A stretch of DNA of 64,000 nt from Aurantiochytrium sp. KH105 (Eukaryota; Sar; Bigyra; Thraustochytrida; Thraustochytriidae), in the NCBI GenBank assembly GCA_003116975.1, contig BGKB01000030.1:313399-377398 (forward strand). Direction: 5' to 3'. Every line of letters begins with the position of its first letter. The first letter of the stretch is position 1. The notes under the pieces are model-generated. The model was not told the origin of the DNA and searched no databases. It worked only from the letters and a program-made list of their open reading frames with translations. This document shows, in pieces, positions 20,101 through 30,700 of the stretch. The translations under genes and the position numbers were made by a program.

Positions 20101-20561
20101 TTGTTCAGACTGCGCGAGTTCTTGTTCTTGGTTGCTGTGCGGATCACGAGGACGTTTTTCAGCAACCCATTCCGACAATGCCGTCCTGGTTCAAGGCGGT
20201 CCGCGACAGGTCTCTCGAAGCTCGTGGCGCAGGTCTCACGCGAGGGCTTCTTTGCGCGGGAGGAGGTCGTATGCCGGCGTGGGCCATTGATCGCCTTTCG
20301 CTCTGCCTTCGAGCCATTCTCGGTCAATTCCGCGACCATGCCTGCGATTGGCTCCGTTCAGCCTTGAGCGAGCCATCGATACCTCGCGCTGGTGCGAGCA
20401 ATTCTGCAAAGCGGATTTTCTTGGAGAAACTTGATGAGGTTGCCAACGCCGCAATATTCAAGCGCCACCTCAAGCAGCTTTGCGGCGGAAAGCGCAAGGG
20501 TGCTCAAACACAGCGACCCAAGGTCGGGCAGGCTCGAAAGAGCTTTGTCGAAGCCACATGA
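17112..20561 (+). CDS. Importin-13/transportin-3-like karyopherin-beta
   Basis: 1,149 residues in one exon, mostly alpha-helical, as expected for HEAT-repeat nuclear transport receptors (usual length 920-1,100). The N-terminus follows the TNPO3/importin-13/Mtr10 pattern: a first helix (ATHGLFN), then RAQFNKYLTEFVRTKEAWAV matching 'xxWLxEFQRSxxAW', then VWATTVLFASQSLQ and a segment VRTQLFLAYGALAV matching the 'xRTQLCLALADLAL' helix. A serine run (about 18668-18702) is a loop insertion. These receptors carry SR proteins and other cargo between cytoplasm and nucleus with Ran-GTP; the cargo here is unknown. Family assignment rests mainly on the N-terminal 150 residues because HEAT proteins diverge fast; exportin is the alternative. 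Confidence 0.72.
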   Translation: MNLVNVGGEELTRRFVVATHGLFNGGAGVGTTGGETKRAQFNKYLTEFVRTKEAWAVCCGVLQSTPESLVAGAAPELAAQSNQVWATTVLFASQSLQGMARRSRQLVHAAETCGGLEEVEVYLRKAIAAFANPTSVAAAVAPRVRTQLFLAYGALAVRSWPEKELVPRISAAFNDTDLLQGLRVVAELVGEDGLSLGRRRQDEIRAALTETGPDVLRLLVNASQQAARSALNDESPRASDAANTLLSCLSAWLALGAIRVELLANSAITGFLFDFMDHLAPFASPDSPQRSALLTNILGNIDLVATCATLRADQIDKVSASVRECAVYRRKLREGLPLDPLLRTLRHVAVTDSFDTKLAANVCATLVSVALARLSIICEHAVDSFPEHAFDAHVEAVVGCVTACVKPDLPGDVISATFEFWRACHEICESIYKTNVAIPQHFADSLRQSWEQATATYCTDVLVIPADEIYVVKWDANDRGEFRGLRREFRNLLRTLFSDAESPPRLASWIRHRIYDMDSTSPSSSSSSSSSWRLQESGLHALSALAQQLSSQNGDIQVILERTARLASGKAGPQHRALLRTAAVLAWAMSAAAQDAPAQFIGHLFMCARASLFAQEEDNVFPMRESEDHVGVVALAKLCAFESCALVLADLRRETSFPGGGGEGSTDTFLFLDLHEILAAHCAAIDAPRALQGERVVHVNGPMSRTGRNLSLRSIDLLLQSLAYFAFHCLRENVGADHRVVDAIMRPINCIFQECGSSPALLRHGFHLSMVVIGAANRLRDERTGISDEGNNNTSAHNAFVQANLPIFQLTRNVVQNAAQAHGLSHEEFDVLEAAFSFMSTFCAGTLPAHASDLQVAVHDAQGVAIAKITDSSGASTLALRFLVSFVRQAEVLSLDHVLLTTLLDCCLALLQRASTPSSDLLSWMDACPDIARLVLQLARALLRCTALPRRSREHTPASSVLESRLLTLHQATCDTVIVMLNDQSGEIEDQDLALEIVQTARVLVLGCCADHEDVFQQPIPTMPSWFKAVRDRSLEARGAGLTRGLLCAGGGRMPAWAIDRLSLCLRAILGQFRDHACDWLRSALSEPSIPRAGASNSAKRIFLEKLDEVANAAIFKRHLKQLCGGKRKGAQTQRPKVGQARKSFVEAT

Positions 20562-20725
20562 TCAGACGGAAGAGCAAAAAATACTTTGGTTGTGGAGCAA
20601 CACGAGAGCCACAAGTAAAGCACTGCGCATGGTCCTTAAGATGGAAAAACAAAACATTTTTATGTATAACCTTGGTAAAAGAAAGATTCATCTGATTTGA
20701 TGGGGGCAAAACCTCGCGAGACACT
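20562..20725. other. Tail-to-tail intergenic gap
   Basis: 164 bases between the stops of the karyopherin gene and the polycystin-like gene. AT-rich 3' flanking sequence only, so both 3' UTRs must be short or overlap. Confidence 0.6.
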
Positions 20726-23700
20726 TTAGAGTCCAGCTTCGAGCATGTCGGCGGCGAGCTCCAGCAAGACTGTATTATCTGAGCCCTTCTTCTTCTCCTT
20801 GCGAGCTCCGCGCTTGCCCGAATGGTCGTAGAAGTATTCGGAAAGACGAGACTTGCGCCTGTCGAGCGTGGACCCCTGGTTGCTGTCGTCGTCATCGTGG
20901 GCGTCGCCGGGTTCCACATCAGTGCCATCAGCTTGGTCGCTCACGGTGTCCGAGTTATGTCCGAAGCGAATGAGAATGTACGGGAAGAGCGCGTAGCGCA
21001 AAAAGAAGATGGTTGGCTCCGCCACAACGTAGCCAATGATGATACCAGATGCTGCCGTGCCGAGCCATATGAGAAGAATTTCATTTTCTGCCGCGCCAGA
21101 CCCAACACGATCCGCGCGCGTAAGCACGAAACGAGTTACATAAAAGGCGGAGAAAGCGTAGAAGCAGAACATGATGAACCAGGCCACGTACTTGAAGGCA
21201 GCGCCCAGCATAGGTCGGCGGGGCTTGCCGACAACCTGTGCCTCATCCGAAAGAAGAGCTGTGACACGCATAATGGCGCTCTTTTGCTTCCGAACACGAT
21301 TAATGCGCGCAATCGCGTCCTCGGTTCGCAGCGTACGCCACTCCGCGTTCGCATTGCGCGTACGCTGGAGTAGCGCCAGTTTCGCCTCTCGATGCTCATT
21401 AAGAGCGTCTTCCAGGCTAGTCTGCAGCTCCTCGAGGGAACGAACCTCAATCGCCTGCTCCGAGTCCGTCTCGCCACCCCCAGGCGATCCAGGTACCAGA
21501 GCGGCGGCCTCGACCGCTGCTTGGCTTGTGATGGCTGGCGTCTGTCGCTTGGCGAGGCGGATTTGGGCGCGAAGGGAAGCCACCTGGGCTTTGGCGCGGA
21601 AAACGCGGTTGTAGCACAAGAGGAGAGCTACTTCCGACTCGTCCATGGGACGCTCCTCGATATGCGAGAGCGCCTCAAAGGCGGTGCTCACGCGAGAACC
21701 ACGAGAACCCTCCTGCAAGTCTGAGATGCGGAAGAGTGCTTTGACAAAGACGCGAATCGGGATGGAAACGAAGAGCGAACACATGATGATGGTGCCAAAG
21801 AGGAAGCCAGTCGACACATCTTCGGCGGTCTTGAGCTCGAAAAAGATGGAAGCAGCAAGGGCGTTGCCCATGCAAATGGCCACAAAGACCGAGACCCGCT
21901 GCATTCGGCTGTAGTGAGCGTCGTACTTGATGAGACCAAGAAGACTGTGCTCGTAAACAATGGCAAGGAAGAAGTTCTTGCAGATCGAACGGTTGAACAG
22001 GGGCCGCGGGCGGTGCGGGTTGGCCTGCAGGTCCTTGTAAGAGTCCAGGTCGCTGACATTTTGCTGGTCACGAACCATGGCCTTGAGATTCTCAAAGAAT
22101 CTGCGCTGCTGCGATCGCGCTTGCATGCGGCGCAAGTACATCATGCCAATGGCGCCCTTTTGAATCGAGTTGGCATCGGTCTTGTCTCGTCGGTTCGCCC
22201 ACCACAGACCGACAATCCAGACGAAGAATATCGATGGGAACAACACACCGAGAAGGAGCAGAGCAATGGATGTGACAGAGGTAATTGGATCCGAAAACGT
22301 TTGACGCACATCGTCCGTGAACGCGTGCCATACCGCATAGTCGGAGGCATGGTTGCAGACACAGGTCACGAAACTGTCAGGATCCGTCTGGTTGCCAGAG
22401 AGCTCGCACCCCGACGTGGACCATTCATTCGTGTCTGGATCAAAGAAGCCGCACACCAGTTCCGTAGCATTCTCCACATCTTCGCAAAGGTCCGCATCCA
22501 GGACGTCGTTGCGCGGAACTTGGATGGTGATGCCCTCGTCCAGTCCGCTCGGGTCAAAGCGGCGCTCCGGGTCGCTCGTATCAACAAAGTCGAGAGAAAC
22601 CACGTCCGTCACTTCAGACACAGGGCCCGTGTACTGGACGATCTCGGAAGTAAGGTTGCACTCGTCCTCGCTGTTTCCGTCTGCATCGATGAGGGTCACG
22701 TTGAAAACAACCTCGCAGCGGATGTTCATGCTGTAGGATACCGCAATGAGATCAATCTCCGAGGGGGCATCCGCGTCGCCAAAGTCCATGCCGCTCACAA
22801 TATCGGCCGGGAGCACAAACGAGCCTCGCGAGCTTGAAGAGCTCGACGACGTGGTGTTACTCGACGCGCTCTTACCGGTCTTTGATCCAGGAAGCGCCAC
22901 AGAAGACAGACCATCGCCGCCTTCACTGCCCGTTCCAAGGGCAGACGTGCTCTCGCGGGCCGTCGCCAATTGAATGCCCGAAGATTGAAACTGGCGCGCC
23001 GCGGCGCCCTCGGCGTAATTTTGCAAAGACAACCGTGCTAGCTCCTCAATTGTACTACGCGTGAGAGAAACGATTCCGCACGAAGCCTCATCTGACAACA
23101 TGCGCGCGCGTCCAGAGAGCCGACGAGCTGAAGATTCGACAGTTTCGCGCGCCGCTGCAAGAATGCGCGTGAGACTTTCGAGCGTGTTGTCCTGCACCGA
23201 CGAAGGCAAGATGCCGACTGCTGCCGGGTCGTCCTCGGCTCGTCGGTTCGCGATGATTGTCTGGTTCGCCTGGTCGATGAAATCACGAAGCAAAGAAATG
23301 CTCTGGTCCTGGAAGTCGGTGTCGATGGTCGACGCCTCACCGCTCACGAGAGTGAGCAGCAGGTTGATCTGCAAAGAGACCATGAACGGGTCTTCACGCT
23401 CCGTTACGTTGACACCTTGCAGGTAGCCCAAGGCTGCATTCCGGGTCGACGTAGCCCAGGCCTCGAGGTTCTCGACGTTGCTTCCCGCGGCAGAATTGAC
23501 AAGTGACCCGAGGGAAATGGCAGCGCGCAGGAGGTCCTCCTCCTTTCCGCCCTCTGCCGTGACGTTCTGCAGCTCATTCACAAAGTCAGGGGGAGCCCAC
23601 AAGGGGCTCTTGATCGGATTCTGAAGCGTAATGGCGAGAAAGTTTACTCGCTGGCTCTCTGCACCAAGCGCGTCACGCGCAACCACCGTGATGTACATCG

Positions 23701-26700
23701 TGGCGCTCCCGTTTACCCCGGCAGCGGCAGCTGGGAGCTCGAGCGAGGTCCGAAGCGTCGGGCTCGCAGAGAATGGACCAAGCGAATAGGTATCTTCGGG
23801 ACGAAGGATACCGGTCGGCTTTTGGAACGTGTACTCGAAGGAATAGGTCAATGGCGTATTGTCGTCGCTAAATCCCGTTGCGACAAAGGTAAAGTCGGTA
23901 TCGTACGCGAATCCGGTCGTGAGCGCCGACGAAACGTAGCCATTCGATGGCGGTTTGTTCACTGTAAAGGTGACCTGAGCAAAGGGATGATTATTGCTGC
24001 TTTCGGAGCACTCTTGACGCGCTGTGAGACGAAAGGTATACGTGGTCCCGGGAGTGAGAGACGCCTTGGACAAGACCAACTGAGGCCGACTGACCACGCT
24101 GGCAAAGCTTGTTGCGCTCTGCGCGACAAGCGTGCCGGCATCGTCTGTGACCATGCGCTGCCAGATCAGCTTCACTGTGTTTGTCGAAGCTCCGGGAACG
24201 TAGTTGCTGACAGACCCCTTGAGCACGACGCCAGCGTTTGGAACTGTGAGCACCGGATCCACTGGAGCAATGGACACCGAGGGGATCACCGCACACGCAA
24301 TGGTAGGCCGGACTTCAATAGTGACAACCTTGCTCGCTTGCCCGTTCACTGTGGCCGTAAAATAGTACTGAATGCCCGCTACAAGTGTGTTGCTTGGCAT
24401 TGTCCATACAAGAGAAGTGCTTGCCGGGAGACTCAGTCCGCACGCCACGTTGTCAGATCGCGAGCAGGACCAGACAACCACTGGAGTTGAAAGGAAAGGT
24501 GTCAAGGCTGCCGCAGATCCAGCGGTTGCGCCAAATACCGGGTCGCAACCCACCGCGGCTGCGGGGTTGCAGCTGCGCGAGAAGTCGACGTTGAGAATCT
24601 CATTGCGGAAGATGGCACGGTAAAAGCCGCCGGTCGGAACTAGAGCCAGCTCGGGAGCATTGATGACCAGGTCGATTTCATCGTGCGCCTCGACTGAAGG
24701 CGAGTCCTTGACGCGAGTTGTGACCCGAAGTTTGAACGAGCCCACAGGAAATCTGTCAACCGCAAACTTTCGATAGGCCGACGAAGTGTATCCGTTCAGA
24801 GTGTTCGACGTAATCCAGTTGTCGCTGCTATATGTCCAAGCATACTCGTACGTCGTTGTTGGAAGGCCACATGTAAACTGCGTCGTGGCGTCCACAGTCA
24901 CACGTGTTACGCCGCGTGTCGCGACCAGCGGCGAAGCAGACTCGATGCTGATGGTGGGAATGTCCTCCGTAGCGACAGAAAAACTCCAGTACGCAATTGT
25001 AGAGATCTCGCCCAGCCAATTTGTTGCTTGGGCCGATGCCTCGTAAGACGCACCAGCGACAATGCCAGCATCCGTGAAGGAATACTCAAAGAGCGGTGAG
25101 GTCAGACCAGAGGCACTGAACACGGTAGCTTCGGATGTAGTATCATCAATTTGGAGAGTCCATGTTAAAGCTCGACCTGCAGCCCCGCTAGTTGCCAGGC
25201 CCGTAAGAGACAAGGTCTCCCCGCAAGGCGATACCTCTGAGACGCCACGCAGCGAAATTTGAGGAATTGGATACGCGCTAGCTCCCCACGACACAATGAG
25301 CGTTCCAGAGACTTCGGGTGAATATCCAGTCGCTGCCCGGATTCCATTACCAGCGAGGAAAGAGAGCTCGTCGTTAAGAGAGACTGTGCTCTGCGCGCTC
25401 AATGACACAAATAGTACCGTCGAGCTCGTCCAGTAACAAACACTATCCGATGCAGCCTCACTGGAGATGACGAAAATCTCTGCACACTCAACAACACCCG
25501 AGACGACGGATCCGAGCACCTGATTCGAAGGTGCATCAAAGGTAATTTCGATGCCTGTGCCATCTTCCGAAAAGTTGGCAGAAAGAGGGACGGGCGCGAT
25601 GGCAGTGTACAGCGATCCCGGGACCTCTTCCGTACGGCTCATGACTGCATCAAAATCGTATACAGTGACAGAACCATACGTGTCCGTGTCCGGGTCGAGC
25701 TGTACGACTGTGCCAGCAGCCGTCCTGTGCGCTTCGTTCCACAAAGTTCCCTGACCCGCGACAGAGTCCTGCGTGCATGTCACATTTGCAGACGCCTCAA
25801 AACAGAAGTCTTCCTCTCCCGTGTTACACGTGCAGGTTGAGTTTGCTGCCACAAAGGAGGCGCAAATAGCGTCACACCCTTCTGGCGTCGTCGGGTAATA
25901 TGGTACGTAAGTTTCGCTTCCGTTGACAAAGATATATATGTCGTATCCCGTGCAGGGGTACTCGAGAACGTTCCATTCGCAATATCCTGCATTTGTGCTC
26001 TCGCTGTATGAGGGCACGTAATCACCACAGGTTGGACACGAATCGCTGCTGATATCGCAAGACATTGGGGTAACTGAGCGTTCTTCACTCGAACGACCGC
26101 CATCGTTGCTGCAGCATTTGTTAAGAGTATCGTTGATGTCGATATAGGCATAAGGGAGATGCGCAGGACACGCCGAGGCAGTCAGGTTGACCTCGACAGT
26201 CAAGGTATAAGATTGTCGAAGCTCATCGAATCCAGTATCCTCTGGACAAGTATAAGTGCCAACACTTGGCTCCGTGCAGACATCCGTGGCCTGAAAGCAC
26301 TCGTAGTCCAGCGGGAGAGTCGGGTCGTATGGATGGACGCCAAGCGAATATCCGCATTCAGCCATACATGATTCGAGTGCGCTCACGTATTGGAGACCGG
26401 CCCCGTCGACGTAGCTATATTGTGCATGAAACTCTCCACCATAAACTATGGTGTTCGCCGTCTGGTACCCAACGCATACGGCATAGTCGCAGCTGATATG
26501 CTTCCCAATGGCCGTAGAGCAGTTTGTCGCAGACGTATAAGGATCGTATGTAGAGCCATAAGAAGAGCACTGGGGCAGTGTGAGGTTTGCGAAGCTTTCT
26601 TCGCATTCAGTGACGGATAGACCGTCATTGCAGGTCGTATCGTATGGGGAATTGGAATAGCAGTACACCTGAGAATCACTGAAGAGTGAGTCAATGGTCT

Positions 26701-29383
26701 GGAAAAAAACAGGAAGGCACGCGAGAAGGAGTTCTTCGGTGAGAGCTGGGACTTCCAGCGGCGCCGAGACACCGTCTGCAAGGACGAGATCAAAGAGGAG
26801 GCGGCGCACAGAAAGCAGCGAAAAGCGGTCGTCGAGCTCGAGACAAAGCTCTGGTGGGGCAATCGTGTCGCGCCACACGAAGGCGTCGAAAATGTAAGAG
26901 AACTCTCCCAAGCCTGTCGTCTCGCTTCCGTCATCGCTGTCGCCAAAGATGCTCGCAATGGGAGTACTAAAGTCGAAGCAAAAAGAGTCTTCGGCAGTCC
27001 CGGGGCAGGTATCGAGCAAGGTGTCTGCGCAGGTGCTAACGCCGTCAACGACGCCTTGAATAAAGGGCGCGACGAGGGCGACCTTGAGCTGCGACAGCTC
27101 AGAGGCCCCATTCTCGGAATCACATGTGTCAATCTCCACAGCGACGTCGAACTGGCTCACGCCGAAAGGCTCTGCGAGCGAAATCTCGAATCGAACTGGC
27201 GACGAGGGACCAGAAAGAAGATTCTCCACATTAAGGCTTTCGGCATTTGAAAACGTAAGCGGCTCAGAGTTCTCAAACTTGTAACCGAGTGTGGCATTTC
27301 CACGAGAGCTGATGTAGTCCCCGGGCATGAGGGCTCCAAGCCAAAAAGCAGGTTTCCAAAAGTCAAACGCCACCGTTGCATTGTCGCCAGCGAGAGCGGA
27401 CCAATTGCTGCCGCAGTCGTCCATCTGACGAATCGCGTTCTTGAGATGTGTCAAGGTCGAGTTCAGGTTCGGCATTGCAACAGCGACGGAAAGGAAGGGG
27501 TTGAAAAGGTTTGCGACGATGGTCCCGTCGCACAATGTATAGAGAATATTCGAGTCCGCAGGCGCAATGTCGGGTGTAAAGTGTGAGTTACCATCCTTGT
27601 CAAAGGTCGCCGGGTCGAGCGCCAAGGGGGAGACGAGGCCAGCTTGAGGAACTCCCGTCGTTAACGTGGCAAGAGGGCACGTCTCGAACGTAGGTCTCGG
27701 GCCGCAAAGCGCTTCATCTTCCGGGAACTCTCCGGCGATGGTCCAAGTGATCGCGTAATCGAATGGATAATCCCAACACTCGGAAACGTTCACCGGTGAT
27801 GCGCATGTGCAGAGCCTCTGCCGCGCCACGCTTTCGTCGCCATCGGCGCAGTCAAAGAGAACATTCCCGTTGCTATCGATGCTCGTGGCGCTAAAAAGGA
27901 CTGTCCCATTTACAATACCCCCCTCTGCCGTTTGCTCGCCGTTGATCGTGCAAAACCATTCGGGCCCGGAAGTTGCAGGTGGTTTTTCGCCACAGGCAGC
28001 AAACGCATCGTATTCAGAAAGGGTAGAGTTCGTGTCCACCGCACAGACATCTGCTGAGGGCTGTGCAGCAGGGAAAACGTCAAGGTACGAGGAGGAGGAG
28101 GAGTAGGTTGAAAAGCTCGCAATGAAGAAGCCATCGTAGGAGGTTTTGTTGCAGGTTGAGTAATCAGAACCGCTGACGCATTCGCAATTTGCACACTCAT
28201 TGCCATCGTAGAGGCACTCGGGAACATTGCACTTTGGATTGCAGTAGCCGTCGCCGAGGTGGCTGGGGTGGCATCCTAGACTCGCACAGTAACCAATGTC
28301 GAATCCAGGAAGAACCATTGCCGTGTCGGTGATTTCCGTCTTCACCTCGGTCGCGCTGAATGGGGGTGAGATCAGACCCAGAAGTGCATCCAGCGTACTT
28401 TCCGAGGAGGATGAGGAGCTGCCATCGCCCCCGTCGTACTCATCGTACCCACCATCATCGACGATGAGGTCACGCGCGATGCTGGCCAAGTCGTAGAAAG
28501 TCGGCGTGCATGTACGCATATCGAAGAGAAGACCAGGTTCTGCCTCAAGGCCGAAGATACCCAGAAGGATCTCGTCCGCGAAGACGGGCAGCTGGATCTC
28601 CCTACCGGCAGTGGCGCAGGTGGCGTCGTCGCCAACAGTGAAGCCGAGGTCGGCCATGAGCGCGATAGCATCTTCGGTGGTGTTGCCAAAGAAGCCTTTG
28701 CATGACTGAAATTCAGAAGTGCAGTCGGCGTCAGAATCGCAAGGCTGCACCAGCACCTGATCGCAGTCGGTGCCCTCACAGTCAATTGAGATGAAGGGCC
28801 AGGTGATTGAATCTTCGCAGCGGTCAATGACCACATTGAGCACGGTTGACTCGCTCTTCACCCACGTACTGTTGACCATGCCATTGAGCGTAAGCTGGCA
28901 GCCCTGTCCATTTTGAAGCGATTGATACGAGCACGTGCTCGGCAGTTCCACGCCGCTGAGCTTGGCCCCATCGATCACGGGAAAAGCCGAGCTTATTGCG
29001 GAGAAGACAGCCTGCACGCCGCTATCTGTGCCCGCGCAAGAGTTTTCAAAGGCGGAATCGTCCAGCGTGTACCCGCCGTTGCCGTCGTCCTGGTGTGCGA
29101 GCGCGGCGACGAAGAAGTCTGCCGAGGGCACGAAGCGGCGGATGAGCTCCGCGTCGGGCGCCTCTCCGCACGCGCACCGCGCGCGTTCGAGCCACTGCTC
29201 GCCCAGCAGGTTCGCCGCCGCCTTGAGGCTCGCCAGGTTCACGTGCGTCTCCAGCGGCAGGCCCTCGAGCACGTGCAGGCCTCCCTGGCAGTCCAGCGTC
29301 AGGATGTTCTCGCCGCGCGCGGGCGCCGCCAGCGCGGCCACCACCGCCGCCACCACCGCCAGCGCCGCCGCCGCCGCCCGCAT
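20726..29383 (-). CDS. Polycystin-1-like protein: LNR, REJ, GPS and five membrane helices
   Basis: The open frame continues upstream to 29485, but the ATG at 29383 starts a clear signal peptide (MRAAAAALAVVAAVVAALAA), so I use it; the protein is then 2,885 residues. A Notch/LNR-like Cys module lies near residue 370-410 (GDGYCNPKCNVPECLYDGNEC). Many Cys-rich extracellular stretches follow, then a REJ-type region (about 1690-1930), a GAIN-like region and a GPS (about 2340, TCVCNHASDYAVW). Membrane helices follow: one right after the GPS, a pair (about 2475-2550, beginning YEHSLLGLIKYDAHYSRMQR, very like polycystin-1 TM2-TM3) and a pair (about 2727-2800). The PLAT domain normally between TM1 and TM2 is absent, and so is the six-helix channel half. 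Expected role is mechanosensing, adhesion or gamete recognition at the surface. Inference: a regulatory polycystin without a pore. Confidence 0.85.
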   Translation of the reverse strand: MRAAAAALAVVAAVVAALAAPARGENILTLDCQGGLHVLEGLPLETHVNLASLKAAANLLGEQWLERARCACGEAPDAELIRRFVPSADFFVAALAHQDDGNGGYTLDDSAFENSCAGTDSGVQAVFSAISSAFPVIDGAKLSGVELPSTCSYQSLQNGQGCQLTLNGMVNSTWVKSESTVLNVVIDRCEDSITWPFISIDCEGTDCDQVLVQPCDSDADCTSEFQSCKGFFGNTTEDAIALMADLGFTVGDDATCATAGREIQLPVFADEILLGIFGLEAEPGLLFDMRTCTPTFYDLASIARDLIVDDGGYDEYDGGDGSSSSSSESTLDALLGLISPPFSATEVKTEITDTAMVLPGFDIGYCASLGCHPSHLGDGYCNPKCNVPECLYDGNECANCECVSGSDYSTCNKTSYDGFFIASFSTYSSSSSYLDVFPAAQPSADVCAVDTNSTLSEYDAFAACGEKPPATSGPEWFCTINGEQTAEGGIVNGTVLFSATSIDSNGNVLFDCADGDESVARQRLCTCASPVNVSECWDYPFDYAITWTIAGEFPEDEALCGPRPTFETCPLATLTTGVPQAGLVSPLALDPATFDKDGNSHFTPDIAPADSNILYTLCDGTIVANLFNPFLSVAVAMPNLNSTLTHLKNAIRQMDDCGSNWSALAGDNATVAFDFWKPAFWLGALMPGDYISSRGNATLGYKFENSEPLTFSNAESLNVENLLSGPSSPVRFEISLAEPFGVSQFDVAVEIDTCDSENGASELSQLKVALVAPFIQGVVDGVSTCADTLLDTCPGTAEDSFCFDFSTPIASIFGDSDDGSETTGLGEFSYIFDAFVWRDTIAPPELCLELDDRFSLLSVRRLLFDLVLADGVSAPLEVPALTEELLLACLPVFFQTIDSLFSDSQVYCYSNSPYDTTCNDGLSVTECEESFANLTLPQCSSYGSTYDPYTSATNCSTAIGKHISCDYAVCVGYQTANTIVYGGEFHAQYSYVDGAGLQYVSALESCMAECGYSLGVHPYDPTLPLDYECFQATDVCTEPSVGTYTCPEDTGFDELRQSYTLTVEVNLTASACPAHLPYAYIDINDTLNKCCSNDGGRSSEERSVTPMSCDISSDSCPTCGDYVPSYSESTNAGYCEWNVLEYPCTGYDIYIFVNGSETYVPYYPTTPEGCDAICASFVAANSTCTCNTGEEDFCFEASANVTCTQDSVAGQGTLWNEAHRTAAGTVVQLDPDTDTYGSVTVYDFDAVMSRTEEVPGSLYTAIAPVPLSANFSEDGTGIEITFDAPSNQVLGSVVSGVVECAEIFVISSEAASDSVCYWTSSTVLFVSLSAQSTVSLNDELSFLAGNGIRAATGYSPEVSGTLIVSWGASAYPIPQISLRGVSEVSPCGETLSLTGLATSGAAGRALTWTLQIDDTTSEATVFSASGLTSPLFEYSFTDAGIVAGASYEASAQATNWLGEISTIAYWSFSVATEDIPTISIESASPLVATRGVTRVTVDATTQFTCGLPTTTYEYAWTYSSDNWITSNTLNGYTSSAYRKFAVDRFPVGSFKLRVTTRVKDSPSVEAHDEIDLVINAPELALVPTGGFYRAIFRNEILNVDFSRSCNPAAAVGCDPVFGATAGSAAALTPFLSTPVVVWSCSRSDNVACGLSLPASTSLVWTMPSNTLVAGIQYYFTATVNGQASKVVTIEVRPTIACAVIPSVSIAPVDPVLTVPNAGVVLKGSVSNYVPGASTNTVKLIWQRMVTDDAGTLVAQSATSFASVVSRPQLVLSKASLTPGTTYTFRLTARQECSESSNNHPFAQVTFTVNKPPSNGYVSSALTTGFAYDTDFTFVATGFSDDNTPLTYSFEYTFQKPTGILRPEDTYSLGPFSASPTLRTSLELPAAAAGVNGSATMYITVVARDALGAESQRVNFLAITLQNPIKSPLWAPPDFVNELQNVTAEGGKEEDLLRAAISLGSLVNSAAGSNVENLEAWATSTRNAALGYLQGVNVTEREDPFMVSLQINLLLTLVSGEASTIDTDFQDQSISLLRDFIDQANQTIIANRRAEDDPAAVGILPSSVQDNTLESLTRILAAARETVESSARRLSGRARMLSDEASCGIVSLTRSTIEELARLSLQNYAEGAAARQFQSSGIQLATARESTSALGTGSEGGDGLSSVALPGSKTGKSASSNTTSSSSSSSRGSFVLPADIVSGMDFGDADAPSEIDLIAVSYSMNIRCEVVFNVTLIDADGNSEDECNLTSEIVQYTGPVSEVTDVVSLDFVDTSDPERRFDPSGLDEGITIQVPRNDVLDADLCEDVENATELVCGFFDPDTNEWSTSGCELSGNQTDPDSFVTCVCNHASDYAVWHAFTDDVRQTFSDPITSVTSIALLLLGVLFPSIFFVWIVGLWWANRRDKTDANSIQKGAIGMMYLRRMQARSQQRRFFENLKAMVRDQQNVSDLDSYKDLQANPHRPRPLFNRSICKNFFLAIVYEHSLLGLIKYDAHYSRMQRVSVFVAICMGNALAASIFFELKTAEDVSTGFLFGTIIMCSLFVSIPIRVFVKALFRISDLQEGSRGSRVSTAFEALSHIEERPMDESEVALLLCYNRVFRAKAQVASLRAQIRLAKRQTPAITSQAAVEAAALVPGSPGGGETDSEQAIEVRSLEELQTSLEDALNEHREAKLALLQRTRNANAEWRTLRTEDAIARINRVRKQKSAIMRVTALLSDEAQVVGKPRRPMLGAAFKYVAWFIMFCFYAFSAFYVTRFVLTRADRVGSGAAENEILLIWLGTAASGIIIGYVVAEPTIFFLRYALFPYILIRFGHNSDTVSDQADGTDVEPGDAHDDDDSNQGSTLDRRKSRLSEYFYDHSGKRGARKEKKKGSDNTVLLELAADMLEAGL

Positions 29384-29619
29384 CGCGCCCTCCGCTCCGC
29401 GCCGCGCCGCGCTCCGCCTAGCCGCCGTGCGCCGCGTTGCCGCTTTGCGCCGCGCGCGCCCGCACGCGGTGGCCGCTCCGGCCATCGATCGACCGCGCTA
29501 GCTCTGTCTGCGGAGCAGGCGGTAGACGTACTGCCCGCGCGCCGGCCCCGCTCCGCCCGCTCGCTCGCTCGCTCGCGCGCGGCCCGGCTGCGGCGCGCTC
29601 GCAGCGATTGCGCTTTGCC

Positions 29620-29658
29620 TGGCGTGGCGTGGCGTGGCGTGGCGTGGCGTGGCGTGGC
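29620..29658. repeat. (GGCGT)n pentanucleotide tract
   Basis: About eight copies of GGCGT. A shorter, imperfect version occurs in the GH3/HPAT divergent promoter (about 9340-9365). Confidence 0.85.
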
Positions 29659-29915
29659 TTTGGCTTGCCCGGCTTGGCGTGGCTCTGTCAGGCTTGGCTT
29701 GGTTGTTGCGCGCGGCGGGCGCCTGCGATGCTGCGCCTTTCGCGCTGTCAATCTGCGTCTCTTTCCTCTCTTCCCCGCTTCCTTTCCCCCTTTCTCCTTC
29801 CCTTCCTCCCCCCCCCAGCTCGGACTCCTCGCGCTGGCCGCCGTAATCGGTTTCCTAGACTTTAACATAGTAAACCCCTACACACGCGCCATGTCCCGGG
29901 GTGTGCGCCAAGCTA

Positions 29916-30535
<620 letters not shown>

Positions 30536-30700
30536 TTACGGAAGACTCCGACTCGACACGGACAGGAGCTGGAAACTGGCGCGTCCTTAGACGGAAGCGC
30601 GCTGTCCCCCCGCGCGTGCGTGTTTGCACATGTGTGTGTGTGTGTGTGTGTTGGCTCACAACGACTGACAGTGCCTGCGCTTTGGATCATAAGGCACAGA

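Noticed and set aside
29384-29485. 34-residue extension of the polycystin-like protein
   Set aside because: It would bury the signal peptide behind a long Arg/Ala segment; the ATG at 29383 gives a normal leader.
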